A program made the position numbers and the translations under genes. A stretch of DNA of 64,000 nucleotides from an uncultured Bacteroidia bacterium (lineage in GTDB: Bacteria > Bacteroidota > Bacteroidia > Bacteroidales > F082): assembly GCA_902801465.1 (NCBI GenBank), contig CADCIH010000004.1, forward strand, positions 1 through 64,000, written 5' to 3'. Positions within the stretch are counted from its first letter, which is position 1; each line of letters starts with the position of its first letter. Below, piece by piece: positions 55,401 through 63,931 of the stretch. The notes under the pieces were generated by a model. It saw only the letters and a list, made by a program, of their open reading frames with translations. It made no database searches and was not told where the DNA came from.

Positions 55401-55662
55401 TTTTCTTGCGATAGCGTATCAAGTTGACCAGGGGCACGATGAAATAGACACCCAGCACCACCGCGCTAACAGCAAGCATCACGATGAAGAGTCCCAGTCG
55501 TACCTTCGACGAGAACCAAGAGAAATACTCCAAAGTGTTCAATGCCAGGTAAAAAAGAATCCAAAGGGCGGCGCCAATCAGTGCACCCTGTATCAGGCGG
55601 TTCAAGTAGAACTTCCTGACAAAACGCTCTATTTTACCGATTAAAAACTGTTGTGACGGCAT
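52444..55662 (-). CDS. DUF4175 family large membrane/coiled-coil protein
   Basis: 1072 residues. N-terminal membrane helices (about 24-45, 57-80, 154-173), then a beta-rich extracytoplasmic region (about 180-500), then more than 500 residues of Gln/Glu/Lys-rich coiled coil with Met-rich stretches (MMMNMMMGGMEQM). Matches DUF4175, a Bacteroidota family always near ybeY. Function unknown; the architecture suggests an envelope scaffold. Its promoter is back to back with that of the BACON lipoprotein gene. The repetitive codons give long spurious frames on the opposite strand. Confidence 0.9.
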   Translation of the reverse strand: MPSQQFLIGKIERFVRKFYLNRLIQGALIGAALWILFYLALNTLEYFSWFSSKVRLGLFIVMLAVSAVVLGVYFIVPLVNLIRYRKKMSLEQAALLIGRFFPEVDDKLLNTLQLSATEDVGSQQLLEATIEQRTEELAPLRFTDAVDLKGNLRYVYVFVILLLILVLLSVFLPKFAVQPAQRIIHYQQDYERPLPFTVTLQQDAIETRQGAEVPFTIHVEGNQIPDVFYVKSNMGQQLFNRNSVNDHTYIFKNLYHDFSFQVVGGDYVSQPIPVTVHPNPALVSYQCTASYPAYIHRQNEVFEGKTRLMVPQGTKLEFLFQTRDCDTVFVSRDSLSMAYDASNDEVIVPVTAASSLQIDLVCRNPWSDQFDPIRFTVDVIPDAYPDIRVESFDEDLSTQVYFSGLIADDYGFSKLLFHCDVKQPVERSVVTPVAFDKSLVRTSFFHHIDLDSLGVLPGQQVEVYFEVWDNDGFHGPKSKRSETFSYYKPSEAALDSLAQQTENDIMERMASKSEEANQLRDDIERLLQELTSKKELDWTDKEKIKELLEKQTAMEEEWNKLQEEQEKLSEFMEKHDLANEELRKKQEQISQLFEEVFPEELKKMMEEIERLLEEMPRDRMQQLLQDMKHDNRKMQELLDRNLALLEQLKMEKELNELIDELNKLGEELSSGSDTLSNEEAKEAFEEMMQTLDSLAERNQELTEPFNLQQDEELEQEIEQDLQNGAKQDAGQKMQEMADSMMMNMMMGGMEQMGEDAQLVRILLENVVRASHQQEELMNTLGKLRSDDPSLSSLIVRQKELSANFKMVEDSLRSMAMRQPSIQNFVFDELNAIDRQTEVALKYMNDLRFTVAVGNQQMALRSMNNLALMLAESLDQMENMMMGSGSGKSKPQKGKQQMSMQQMQDLQKQLGEQLKKLQEQLKQQNGKPSSEMSEELARMAAEQEMIRQSMQEMLQEMKKNGQVGDDGLNQIIRDMERLEEDLVNKRVNRQTIERNREILSRMLESEKAQQKRDQDEKRKSNEYKGDGFDRKIDELFYKEQLKKNQEFLRQNPVEYQPYYRQKINQYYLKRNTY

Positions 55663-55682
55663 TCTCCCAAATTATCAAGTTG

Positions 55683-55718
55683 CAAAGATAGCTGATTTCT
55701 CAGAAATATGTATCTTTG
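55683..55718. promoter_or_regulatory. divergent -7 boxes for DUF4175 and BACON lipoprotein genes
   Basis: Minus strand TATCTTTG at 55690-55683 (21 bp before the ATG at 55662) and plus strand TATCTTTG at 55711-55718 (18 bp before the ATG at 55736). Both are perfect matches to the -7 consensus. Confidence 0.65.
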
Positions 55719-55735
55719 CGGCAAAAGTTAAAGCG

Positions 55736-56542
55736 ATGAAAAGAAACGTTTTTTGGATTAATGCATTATTATTGGTTACCCTGATAGTCCTCGCCTCTTG
55801 TGGCAAGCGGCATCGGCTCGAAGTAAACAAAAGCCTTATTGTGTTCAGTTTTGCCAACAGCACCGACATTTTAAGCATCGAGGCTGAGAGTGACTGGACC
55901 ATCGACAGGGAAAACACCGCTGATTGGGTGACCATCAACCCGCTTTCGGGAAGTGGCAATTCCGTAGTCTCCGTCACCGTCGATAAAAACAGCACTTCCA
56001 TCGACCGTAGAACATCTTTCGAAGTGGTCAACGACAACGGAAAAATCAGGAGGGAGGTCGCCGTGGCACAGTCGAAGATCGACATCAACGCCATCGCTCG
56101 CAAGTTGTGGTTCCTGCGTACTTATGAGCGTTGGGATTACGACTATTACAACGAACTCATCCCTGAGTCGTACCGCAGCTACACCTATTATTCAAATCCC
56201 GGGTTCGAAAACTGGTTCTTCTACTTCTTGGAAGACAGCACAGGATATCAGATCCGTACTTTTGAAGGAGACACTATCTACTATGCCTATGACTACGTCT
56301 ATTTCCCTGAGGGCGACAGTCTCAACATCACTTTTGAGACCACAACCGACACTATTGAGAATTACCATGCCGTCATCCATGAACTGAACTTGGGATTTTT
56401 CTCATTCAGCGACGCTTACCGTCCTCATCAGTACGAGAAGTTGAGCCTCTACAACGTCACTGGCACAGAGAAGCGGGGGTTGACCTTCAAGCCGAAAAAG
56501 ACCGAATATAAACCTTCCGGGCCCCTCATCCAACTCAAATAA
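55736..56542 (+). CDS. BACON-domain lipoprotein
   Basis: 268 residues. Lipoprotein signal (LIVLASC, Cys22). Residues about 30-115 fit the BACON beta-sandwich (SIEAESDWTI, ADWVTINPLSGSGNSVVSVTV, RRTSFEVV). The C-terminal half is Tyr/Trp-rich and unassigned. BACON domains occur in surface proteins of Bacteroidota and are often linked to carbohydrate or mucin binding; no catalytic domain is seen here. The next gene starts 2 bp after its stop. Confidence 0.75.
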   Translation: MKRNVFWINALLLVTLIVLASCGKRHRLEVNKSLIVFSFANSTDILSIEAESDWTIDRENTADWVTINPLSGSGNSVVSVTVDKNSTSIDRRTSFEVVNDNGKIRREVAVAQSKIDINAIARKLWFLRTYERWDYDYYNELIPESYRSYTYYSNPGFENWFFYFLEDSTGYQIRTFEGDTIYYAYDYVYFPEGDSLNITFETTTDTIENYHAVIHELNLGFFSFSDAYRPHQYEKLSLYNVTGTEKRGLTFKPKKTEYKPSGPLIQLK

Positions 56543-56544
56543 CC

Positions 56545-57957
56545 ATGCCCGAAAGACTCCACAGGCACTTCCAATGGGTGGGTGTCGGCATCTATCTGCT
56601 GGCCCTGCTCATCGTCAGCATCTGTTTCCACGACAATGCGCTCAAGCCACTCTGGATGGCCTGGGGAATCGGCACGGTGTTGTTTTTCTTTGGTTTAAGC
56701 TATCTCTGCAACCGCCGTTGGGGGAGCGACGACACCAAGGTGTTTCGCCGTAAAGTGTTTTGGTGGGCCTTGGGCATCAGGGCGGCCTATGTGGGATGCA
56801 TCATCTTTTATTACTATTTCCAAACTGGGGTGAGCTTCGAATACGATGCTGCCGACAGCTGGCACTACCACTTGTCGGCTTGCCAGCTCTCCGACTTGGC
56901 ACGCCAGGGACAGTTTGGTGAGATTTTCAGCCTGCTCCGAGGCAACACCATGGGCTTTTCCGACCAAGGTTACATCCTTTACCTTACCACGCTTTACACC
57001 TTTTTTGGGAAAAACATCCTCGGTCCGCGACTCCTGAAGGCGCTGATGAGTGCCTATATGTGTGTGGCCATCTACAAGCTCGCCTCAAGGAGTCTTGGCG
57101 AGAAAACCGGTCGTTTGGCCGCTGTCATGGCCGTTTTTCTGCCTCAGTTCATCCATTACACTGGCACCTACATGAAGGAGACCGAAATGGTGTTCCTCGC
57201 CACCCTCGCCCTTGAAAGGATGGATTATCTCGTCCGGAGCAAGCGTTATACTTTTTGGAACATCCTGTTTCCAATGCTCCTCACCATGTTGACATTCGGT
57301 TTCCGCACCATTGTAGGGATGGCGCTGATTGCGGCCTTTATCATCTATATTGTGTTCTGCGAAAAGCAATTGCTCAGCACAAAAGCCCGTGTCATCACGG
57401 TTGCGATCGTGCTGGTATTCACCCTATTGCTGTTGTTCACGCCGATAGGGTGGGAGATGTGGGTCATTTACAAGGTGAATTTCCTCACGGGCAACGCACA
57501 GGTCGAGAAATACCAAGCCTTGGGCATGCAATACGCCGAATATGCCAATGGCAAGTATCTGGTTCCTGGGGCGCTCACCTTGCCCTTGACCAACCTTGTG
57601 GAGGTTGCCAATGCGAACCAAAAGATGATGAACGGCACCTTTTTCGTGAAGAATTACATGGCTTTCTTTGCCCTATGGTGCATGGTCACTGTCATCCGTC
57701 AACACCGTTGGCGCGATATCAGTCTCGTAGGCGCTTTCACCTTGCTTTACGCACTGATGATCACCCTCTCGTTCGCCTTCAACAGCGAGCGTTACCACCT
57801 GCCGGTGATGTCCGGACTGCTTATCATGGCGGCATACGGAATGACCCGTTTCAAACGCAAGGATTTTATGTTCTATTACGGCTATGACGTGTTGCTTCTG
57901 GTCGCCATCGTTGTTTGGAATTACGTCAAGTTAGCCGCTCGAGGTTTATTTTTTTAA
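56545..57957 (+). CDS. polytopic membrane protein, GT-C glycosyltransferase-like
   Basis: 470 residues with about 11 membrane helices. The first large loop has EYDAADSWHYHLSA, an acidic pair after the first helices as in GT-C (PMT/ArnT-like) enzymes that use lipid-linked sugars, and later FGFRTIVGMAL and NSERYHLPVMSG, the latter resembling the ERYhxP motif of this group. No exact subfamily is recognised. Probably adds a sugar on the periplasmic side. Paired with the BACON lipoprotein gene. Confidence 0.6.
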   Translation: MPERLHRHFQWVGVGIYLLALLIVSICFHDNALKPLWMAWGIGTVLFFFGLSYLCNRRWGSDDTKVFRRKVFWWALGIRAAYVGCIIFYYYFQTGVSFEYDAADSWHYHLSACQLSDLARQGQFGEIFSLLRGNTMGFSDQGYILYLTTLYTFFGKNILGPRLLKALMSAYMCVAIYKLASRSLGEKTGRLAAVMAVFLPQFIHYTGTYMKETEMVFLATLALERMDYLVRSKRYTFWNILFPMLLTMLTFGFRTIVGMALIAAFIIYIVFCEKQLLSTKARVITVAIVLVFTLLLLFTPIGWEMWVIYKVNFLTGNAQVEKYQALGMQYAEYANGKYLVPGALTLPLTNLVEVANANQKMMNGTFFVKNYMAFFALWCMVTVIRQHRWRDISLVGAFTLLYALMITLSFAFNSERYHLPVMSGLLIMAAYGMTRFKRKDFMFYYGYDVLLLVAIVVWNYVKLAARGLFF

Positions 57958-57987
57958 GATAATTGTTGCGCTATTAGGTTTTTTGCG

Positions 57988-57995
57988 TATCTTTG
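57988..57995 (+). promoter_or_regulatory. -7 box of tRNA-Cys promoter
   Basis: TATCTTTG, ending 12 bp before the mature 5' end of the tRNA, so very little leader has to be removed. Confidence 0.6.
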
Positions 57996-58007
57996 CACCC
58001 GCAAAAG

Positions 58008-58078
58008 GGTACCTTGCCCGAGCGGTTAGGGATCGGTCTGCAAAACCGGGGACGGCGGTTCGAATCCGCCAGGTACCT
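58008..58078 (+). tRNA. tRNA-Cys (anticodon GCA)
   Basis: Cloverleaf: acceptor GGTACCT/AGGTACC, anticodon loop CTGCAAA with GCA, T-arm GGCGG-TTCGAAT-CCGCC, discriminator T. The 3' CCA is not encoded. A strong terminator follows 7 bp downstream. Confidence 0.93.
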
Positions 58079-58085
58079 CATCCAC

Positions 58086-58124
58086 GTAGGGCTGCCACTG
58101 TGTGACAGCCCTACAATTTTTTTT
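58086..58124 (+). terminator. rho-independent terminator after tRNA-Cys
   Basis: Perfect 9-bp stem GTAGGGCTG (58086-58094) / CAGCCCTAC (58106-58114), 11-nt loop, followed by AA and eight T residues. Confidence 0.9.
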
Positions 58125-58165
58125 ACAGCCCTGCGTTATAAAACATCACTGTTAGCCATTATAGA

Positions 58166-59104
58166 ATGAAATCTATTTGTCGAAACACCATTCTTTTAGC
58201 ACTTCTGTTCGTTAGCTCGGCTGTCATTTGCCAAGAGCGCGACACCCTTTGCCAGAAAAACGTCGATAGCCTGACCCTCCTAAACAAAGAGCTTGAGGGA
58301 CAGGTGAAAAAGCTTGAGCAGCAGCTGGAGCGCCTTGAGGAGAAGCAGAAGTTTTATGAAGAGAAGGAATCGTTTTATAAGGTCGAGATGATGCGCGACC
58401 TTCGTGAAACCAACGAGCAGCTTCTCACCGAGAAGGAGAAATACCAACGCATGACCGACTCGTTGCGAAACAGCCTCATCGAAGCCGAGAAGACCATCAT
58501 TCGCAACAACGAGGAGCTCAAATACACCCAGCAGCGCGCCCGTGACGCCGAAGCCAAGGTGAACGCCGCCACCAATAAAAAGAAAAAGGTGTGCGCCATC
58601 CAAGGCATCGCCATGAAGACCTTCAGGACTCCTAACTGGTCCATCGCCCCCGACAAGATCGAAGACGGTACCATAGTTTACCGTATTGTCAACAAGAACG
58701 GGGGAGACGTGGAGTTCGACTACACCGCAGGCGCTTACGTGATGCTCTGGGACCTCACCAAAAAGCGTGACGCCATCGTCAACGACACGGTAAGCAAAAA
58801 ACACCTGGAAATCAAGAAGTTCGACCAAGATTTCTCTTATAGCCTTGGTCTTTATGTAGGCTTTGGCGGTAGCAACCTCTTCAAGAACTTCTATGTGGGA
58901 CCCTCGTTCAAGTTCCTCGATTTCTTCCATCTCTCAGCAGGTTTCAACGTGTGCGAGTATGAGATGCTCACCGGCAACTTCCAGGAGGGTGACATCTTGC
59001 CCGTCGGCCTCTCGCTCACCGACCAAATCTCCAAGGTCTGGAAAGCCAAACCCTTTGTGAGTCTTTCCTTCGACCTCGACTTCATCTCCTACATCAAGAA
59101 ATAA
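58166..59104 (+). CDS. secreted coiled-coil protein of unknown function
   Basis: 312 residues. Signal peptide (1-22, ending AVICQ), a coiled coil about 35-140 (KKLEQQLERLEEKQKFYEEKE), a Lys-rich hinge NKKKKVC and a C-terminal beta-rich domain with alternating hydrophobics (YSLGLYVGFGG ... FVSLSFDLDF) that could be a small outer-membrane barrel or periplasmic sandwich. No family recognised. The TAA is fused to a 7-bp repeat (TAACGGAAAACGG). Confidence 0.6.
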   Translation: MKSICRNTILLALLFVSSAVICQERDTLCQKNVDSLTLLNKELEGQVKKLEQQLERLEEKQKFYEEKESFYKVEMMRDLRETNEQLLTEKEKYQRMTDSLRNSLIEAEKTIIRNNEELKYTQQRARDAEAKVNAATNKKKKVCAIQGIAMKTFRTPNWSIAPDKIEDGTIVYRIVNKNGGDVEFDYTAGAYVMLWDLTKKRDAIVNDTVSKKHLEIKKFDQDFSYSLGLYVGFGGSNLFKNFYVGPSFKFLDFFHLSAGFNVCEYEMLTGNFQEGDILPVGLSLTDQISKVWKAKPFVSLSFDLDFISYIKK

Positions 59105-59163
59105 CGGAAAACGGAGAACGGAAAACTGAAAACTTTCCGTTCTCCGTTTTCCGTTCTCCACTC
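59104..59163. repeat. 60-bp inverted 7-bp repeat between the coiled-coil gene and tRNA-Thr
   Basis: Four CGGAAAA/CGGAGAA/CTGAAAA units, then four TTTCCGT/TTCTCCG units. It begins at the stop codon of the upstream gene and ends 6 bp from the tRNA 3' end, where it could serve as a bidirectional terminator-like stem, although no T-tract follows. Confidence 0.85.
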
Positions 59164-59168
59164 CCAAG

Positions 59169-59241
<73 letters not shown>

Positions 59242-59254
59242 TTTTTTGCGGCTG

Positions 59255-59262
59255 CAAAGATA
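59255..59262 (-). promoter_or_regulatory. -7 box of tRNA-Thr promoter
   Basis: Minus strand TATCTTTG, ending 13 bp before the tRNA 5' end. Confidence 0.6.
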
Positions 59263-59322
59263 CAAACTTTTTTAAAACTATGCGCCGCAAATCTGATTTT
59301 TCATTGAACCGTTTTCCGTTTC

Positions 59323-59354
59323 TACCGATATTTAAGCCCTACGGGCTTTTTTCC
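59323..59354 (+). repeat. TACCGATAT-headed hairpin overlapping the rnr stop codon
   Basis: Head TACCGATAT (59323-59331), then the stem AAGCCC-TAC-GGGCTT (59334-59348) and a T-run. The head is identical to that of the 3422-3539 repeats, with a different stem. The rnr TAA is 59334-59332. In the plus direction stem plus T-run would also work as an intrinsic terminator. Confidence 0.65.
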
Positions 59355-61599
59355 TTTTCCCGTTCTCCGTTTTCCGTTTTCCACTTTCCGTTCTCCGTTT
59401 TACCTCCCGTTTGGTCGGTGAGCCCTTCGGGGTTCCACTCCCCAAAATAAGCTCAAAGTCCATCTGGCGTTTCAGCAGGTTCACGTTCTTCACCATCACC
59501 TTCACCTCATCGCCGAGCTGAAGCACCCGGCCCGACTGCTGGCCGATGACACGGAAATTCTCCTCGTCGAGGTAATAATAGTCGCCAGGCATCTCCGAAT
59601 AACGCACCAGGCCCTCGCATTTGCTGCCCTTCAGCTCCACATACAAACCCCATTTGCTCACGCCCGAGATCAAGCCCTCGAACACCTGCCCAATCTTGTC
59701 CTGCAAGTATTCGGCCTGCTTGTACTTCACGCTTTGGCGCTCCATCTCCTCGGCCTGCTTCTCCATCTCGCTGGTATGGACGCAGTATTCGTCAAACTCC
59801 TTCTTGTTCACCGACTCTTTGTCCTCAAGCAGATAGCGTGTGATGAGCCGATGCACCATCAGATCGGGATAACGGCGGATAGGGGAGGTGAAGTGGGTGT
59901 AATAGTCGAAGGAGAGGCCGTAGTGCCCGATGTTCTCAGTGCTATACACAGCCTTGGCCATGGTACGGATGGCCACCGTCTCAATCAGGTTCTTCTCTCC
60001 CTTGCCCTCCACGTCGGTGAAGAGCTTGTTGTACGACTTCACCAACTTGGAACGGGTACTGATATCCATAGTATAGCCTAGTCGTGAGATCAGGTGCAGG
60101 AAGTTGTTCAACTTCTCGGGGTTGGGCTCGTCGTGAACACGATACACAAAGGTGTGGTTGCGCCATTTGCTTCCGGGCTCGCCGAAGGTCTCGGCTACGG
60201 TGCGGTTGGCCAACAGCATGAAGTCCTCGATGAGTTCGTGGCTCTCGTTTTGCACACGGATGTAGGTGTCGATGGGCTTGCCTTTCTCGTCAAGGATGAA
60301 CTTTACCTCCTCCGAATGGAAGTTGAGGCTGCCATCAGCCATGCGGCGTTCGCGCAGCTTGGTGGCCAGACGGTGGAAGGTGAGGATCTCTTCCTTGTAA
60401 TCGCCCTCACCGCCTTCGATCATCGCCTGCACCTCTTCATAATTATAGCGGCGGCATGATTTGATGACCGTTCTTCCAATCCAGTGGCTCAGCACATTCG
60501 CTTCGTCGTCCATCTCAAACACCGCTGAGAAGGTGAGTTTCTCCTCATTGGGACGGAGCGAACAGACGTTGTTGCACAGCTTCTCGGGAAGCATCGGGAT
60601 GGTGCGATCCACCAGATACACCGAGGTGCCGCGGCTGTAGGCCTCCTCGTCGATGGCCGAACCAGGTTTGACGTAATACGAAACGTCGGCGATATGCACG
60701 CCTACCTCCCAGTGACCGTTGGACAGTTTCTGCAACGAGATGGCGTCGTCGAAGTCCTTGGCGTCGGCCGGGTCGATGGTGATGGTGAATACCTCACGAT
60801 AGTCCTTGCGGTTTCTGATTTCCGACTTCTGTATCCTTGAAGGAATCTTCGCCGCTTCTTTTTCAACTTCCTCGGGGAACTCCAAGGGATAGTCGTGGGC
60901 CAGCAGGATGGACTCCATCTCCACGTCGTTGTCGCCGGGGTTGCCGAGCACCCTGATGATCTCCCCGAAGGGGTTACCCGACTTCTCGGGCCAGTCCACC
61001 AGATGAACTACCACCTTCTGTCCGTTCTTCGCCCCGTGGACTTCGCCCTTGGGCACGAAGATGTCGACCGGTATCGATTCCTGGTCGGGGGTCACGAACA
61101 CGTAGCCGTGCGAGATGTGCAAGATGCCGACGACGTCGGTGATCTTCCGTTTCAGAACCTCCACAATCTCGCCCTCAGGCTTGTGTCCCTTGCGCTGGGG
61201 GAACATAGCCACCTTGACGCGGTCGCCGTGTAAGGCATGACCCGTGTTGGCCGCGGAGATGAACACGTCCTCACCCTCCTCGTCGTCCAAAATCACGTAA
61301 GCCTTGCCTGTCGACTTCATGTCGACCGTGCCTTCCACATACTGTTTCTTGGGACCGTATTCCTCCAGATAGGCCGGGTTGAGCACATAACGGAAGGGGC
61401 GTTCCTCTATCAGGATGCCCTGTTCGTGCAAGTCGATTAATATATGATACACCACGTCTTTCCCTGCTGCATCCCTGATAGCCAGTATCTTGCAAATCTG
61501 TTTATAGTTCATCGGCTTGAAGGGATTCTCACCGTAAATGCTCAAGATAGCGTTGGTAAAAACACTTAATTTATTTTCAATTTTCTTTTTCTTTCCCAT
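59332..61599 (-). CDS. rnr: ribonuclease R, with repeat-encoded C-terminal tail
   Basis: 755-residue processive 3'-5' exoribonuclease that degrades structured RNA. Order: N-terminal winged-helix/cold-shock region (to about 230), RNB catalytic domain with TIDPADAKDFDDAIS (the Asp cluster), HIADVSYYV and YTHFTSPIRRYPDLMVHR, then an S1 domain (about 640-720). The normal protein seems to end near MDFELILGSG. The last 35 or so residues (TPKGSPTKREVKRRTESGK and on to KKARRA) are encoded by repeats. Basic tails are common in RNase R, so this may substitute for a native Lys/Arg tail. Confidence 0.95.
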   Translation of the reverse strand: MGKKKKIENKLSVFTNAILSIYGENPFKPMNYKQICKILAIRDAAGKDVVYHILIDLHEQGILIEERPFRYVLNPAYLEEYGPKKQYVEGTVDMKSTGKAYVILDDEEGEDVFISAANTGHALHGDRVKVAMFPQRKGHKPEGEIVEVLKRKITDVVGILHISHGYVFVTPDQESIPVDIFVPKGEVHGAKNGQKVVVHLVDWPEKSGNPFGEIIRVLGNPGDNDVEMESILLAHDYPLEFPEEVEKEAAKIPSRIQKSEIRNRKDYREVFTITIDPADAKDFDDAISLQKLSNGHWEVGVHIADVSYYVKPGSAIDEEAYSRGTSVYLVDRTIPMLPEKLCNNVCSLRPNEEKLTFSAVFEMDDEANVLSHWIGRTVIKSCRRYNYEEVQAMIEGGEGDYKEEILTFHRLATKLRERRMADGSLNFHSEEVKFILDEKGKPIDTYIRVQNESHELIEDFMLLANRTVAETFGEPGSKWRNHTFVYRVHDEPNPEKLNNFLHLISRLGYTMDISTRSKLVKSYNKLFTDVEGKGEKNLIETVAIRTMAKAVYSTENIGHYGLSFDYYTHFTSPIRRYPDLMVHRLITRYLLEDKESVNKKEFDEYCVHTSEMEKQAEEMERQSVKYKQAEYLQDKIGQVFEGLISGVSKWGLYVELKGSKCEGLVRYSEMPGDYYYLDEENFRVIGQQSGRVLQLGDEVKVMVKNVNLLKRQMDFELILGSGTPKGSPTKREVKRRTESGKRKTENGKRKKARRA
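59350..59440. repeat. 7-bp repeat joined to the GGAACCCC element, in the rnr 3' end
   Basis: Six to seven TTTTCCG/TTCTCCG units (59352-59400) run directly into the reverse complement of the element at 23498-23543 (ends GGGGTTCC at about 59435). Both are read in frame as the C-terminal tail of RNase R. Confidence 0.88.
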
Positions 61600-61819
61600 T
61601 TGTTTTGTTAATTTATTTTAACTTTAATCCCGTTTGTTAAAAACCTAATTGCAAAAATAATGAAATCAGCCGATTAGATTGTTGATATTTTTGTTGATAT
61701 ATAATTATACTCAAATGCTTTTTTTCTAGCCTGAAAAACTTCTAACTTTGCAAAGACCGTTGGAAACGGGAAATCACGAGATACATTTTATTGCAACCAA
61801 TTGATAACGAGCACATTAT
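61600..61819. promoter_or_regulatory. intergenic region with divergent -7 boxes for rnr and nrdD
   Basis: AT-rich 220 bp. Minus strand TATTTTTG at 61659-61652 lies 52 bp before the rnr ATG. Plus strand TAACTTTG at 61743-61750 lies 69 bp before the nrdD ATG. The stretch 61680-61710 (TTGATATTTTTGTTGATATA) has a repeated GTTGATAT word that might be an operator, but I cannot match it to an NrdR box. Confidence 0.5.
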
Positions 61820-63931
61820 ATGAGCAACGGCGGATTGTACATTAAAAAAAGAGACGGCAGCGAGGAACCCTTCTCTGTTGAAAAAATCAAAGTCGCCATC
61901 AGCAAGGCCTTTTTGGCCTCGGGATTCTATGCCACTGACGACGACCTCAATTCCATCCTCAGCAGGGTGCGCATCACCAGTGGCATCACCGTGGAGGAAA
62001 TCCAAAACCAGGTGGAGACTGCCTTGATGGCAGAACAATACTACACCGTGGCGAAGAATTACATCCTTTATCGGCAAAAGCACACTGAGGACCGTGAAAT
62101 CCGCGAGAAGATCGACTTTCTGAGCAACTACGTCAATGCCTCGAACGCGGCCACCGGCTCCAAGTTCGACGCCAACGCCAACGTGGAGAAGAAAAACATC
62201 GCCACGCTGATGGGCGAGCTGCCCAAGTCGAGCTTCATCCGCATCAACCGTCGCCTGCTGACCGACCGCATCAAGGAGGTCTATGGCAAGGAACTCGCCG
62301 ACCGTTACATCTACCTGCTCACCAACCATTTCATCTACAAGAACGACGAGACCTCGCTCGCCAACTACTGTGCGTCCATCACCATGTACCCCTGGCTCAA
62401 CGAAGGCACCTCGTCGATTGGAGGCAACTCCACCGCTCCCACCAAGCTGCGCTCGTTCTGCGGCGGCTTCATCAACATGGTGTTCATGGTCTCCTCGCAA
62501 CTCTCCGGCGCCTGCGCCACCCCAGAATTCCTGATGTACATGAACTATTTCATCGGCCTCGACTACGGCAAGGACTACTACAAACGAGCCGACGAGGTCG
62601 TTGACCACTCTATCAAGCCGCGCACGTTGGACAAGGTGATCACCGACTGCTTCCAGCAAATCGTGTATTCGCTCAACCAACCCGCAGGAGCCCGCAACTA
62701 CCAGTCGGTGTTCTGGAACATCGCCTATTACGACCGTTATTACTTTGAGTCGTTGTTCGGCAACTTCTACTTCCCCGACGGGTCGCAACCCGACTGGGAG
62801 GGCCTGTGCTGGCTGCAGAAACGTTTCATGAAATGGTTCAACGCCGAGCGCCTGAAGAGCGTGCTCACCTTCCCCGTCGAGACCATGGCACTGCTGTCGA
62901 AGGATGGCGATGTCATCGACAAGGAATGGGGCGACTTCACCGCCGAGATGTATGCCGAAGGACACTCGTTCTTCACCTACCTCAGCGACAACGCCGACTC
63001 GCTCTCATCATGCTGCCGTCTGCGCAACGAGATTCAGGACAATGGCTTCAGTTACACCCTTGGCGCAGGTGGCGTGTCCACAGGTTCCAAGAGCGTGCTC
63101 ACCATCAACCTCAACCGATGCGTCCAATACGCCTCGCGCAACAACATGCACTACCTGACCTTCCTTGAAGAGATCGTCGACCTCTGCCATAAGGTACAGA
63201 TCTGCTACAACGAGAACCTTAAGGCCCTCCAAGCCAAAGGCATGTTGCCGTTGTTCGACGCCGGCTACATCAACTTGGGCCGCCAATACCTCACCATCGG
63301 CGTCAACGGCCTCGTCGAAGCCGCCGAGTTCCTCAAGATTCCGATCACCGACAACCCCGATTACGAGCATTTCGTACAGGATGTTCTGGGCCTCATCGAA
63401 CGCTATAACAAGAAGTACTACTCGAAGAAGGACGGCCTCATGTTCAACTGCGAGATGATCCCCGCCGAGAACGTGGGCGTGAAACATGCCAAGTGGGACA
63501 AGGAAGACGGCTATGAGGTGCATCGCGACTGCTACAACAGCTATTTCTACATCGTGGAAGACCCGAACACCAACGTATTGGACAAGTTCCGCCTGCACGG
63601 CGAAAAGTACATCAAACACCTGACCGGCGGCTCGGCGCTGCACTGCAACCTGGAGGAACACCTCAGCAAGGAACAGTACCGCCAACTCCTCCGAGTGGCC
63701 GCCCGCGAAGGCTGCAACTATTTCACCTTCAACATCCCCAACACCGTCTGCAACGACTGTGGACATATCGACAAGCGTTACCTCAAGGAATGCCCCGTAT
63801 GCCACAGCACCAATATAGATTACCTTACCCGAATCATCGGATATCTGAAACGAATAAGCAATTTCTCCGAAGCACGACAGGAAGAGGCGGCAAGAAGGCA
63901 TTACAGCAAAAAGGAGATCGATAGATGCTAA
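61820..63931 (+). CDS. nrdD: anaerobic ribonucleoside-triphosphate reductase (class III)
   Basis: Glycyl-radical enzyme that reduces NTPs to dNTPs under anaerobiosis. 703 residues: N-terminal ATP-cone (KRDGSEEPFSVEKIKVAI, about 8-90), core with NEGTSSIGGNSTAPTKLRSFCGGF, C-terminal zinc site CNDCGH ... CPVCHS and the glycyl-radical region TRIIGYLKRISNFSEARQ. The radical Gly is probably that of IIGYL. Indicates an anaerobic lifestyle. Overlaps nrdG by 7 bp. Confidence 0.96.
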   Translation: MSNGGLYIKKRDGSEEPFSVEKIKVAISKAFLASGFYATDDDLNSILSRVRITSGITVEEIQNQVETALMAEQYYTVAKNYILYRQKHTEDREIREKIDFLSNYVNASNAATGSKFDANANVEKKNIATLMGELPKSSFIRINRRLLTDRIKEVYGKELADRYIYLLTNHFIYKNDETSLANYCASITMYPWLNEGTSSIGGNSTAPTKLRSFCGGFINMVFMVSSQLSGACATPEFLMYMNYFIGLDYGKDYYKRADEVVDHSIKPRTLDKVITDCFQQIVYSLNQPAGARNYQSVFWNIAYYDRYYFESLFGNFYFPDGSQPDWEGLCWLQKRFMKWFNAERLKSVLTFPVETMALLSKDGDVIDKEWGDFTAEMYAEGHSFFTYLSDNADSLSSCCRLRNEIQDNGFSYTLGAGGVSTGSKSVLTINLNRCVQYASRNNMHYLTFLEEIVDLCHKVQICYNENLKALQAKGMLPLFDAGYINLGRQYLTIGVNGLVEAAEFLKIPITDNPDYEHFVQDVLGLIERYNKKYYSKKDGLMFNCEMIPAENVGVKHAKWDKEDGYEVHRDCYNSYFYIVEDPNTNVLDKFRLHGEKYIKHLTGGSALHCNLEEHLSKEQYRQLLRVAAREGCNYFTFNIPNTVCNDCGHIDKRYLKECPVCHSTNIDYLTRIIGYLKRISNFSEARQEEAARRHYSKKEIDRC

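Noticed and set aside
61680..61710. NrdR box upstream of nrdD
   Set aside because: AT-rich with a repeated GTTGATAT word, but no pair of sites resembling the NrdR consensus could be matched by eye.
61742..62965. 407-codon open frame antisense to nrdD
   Set aside because: Shadow of nrdD, no recognisable domain; it would start inside a conserved coding region.
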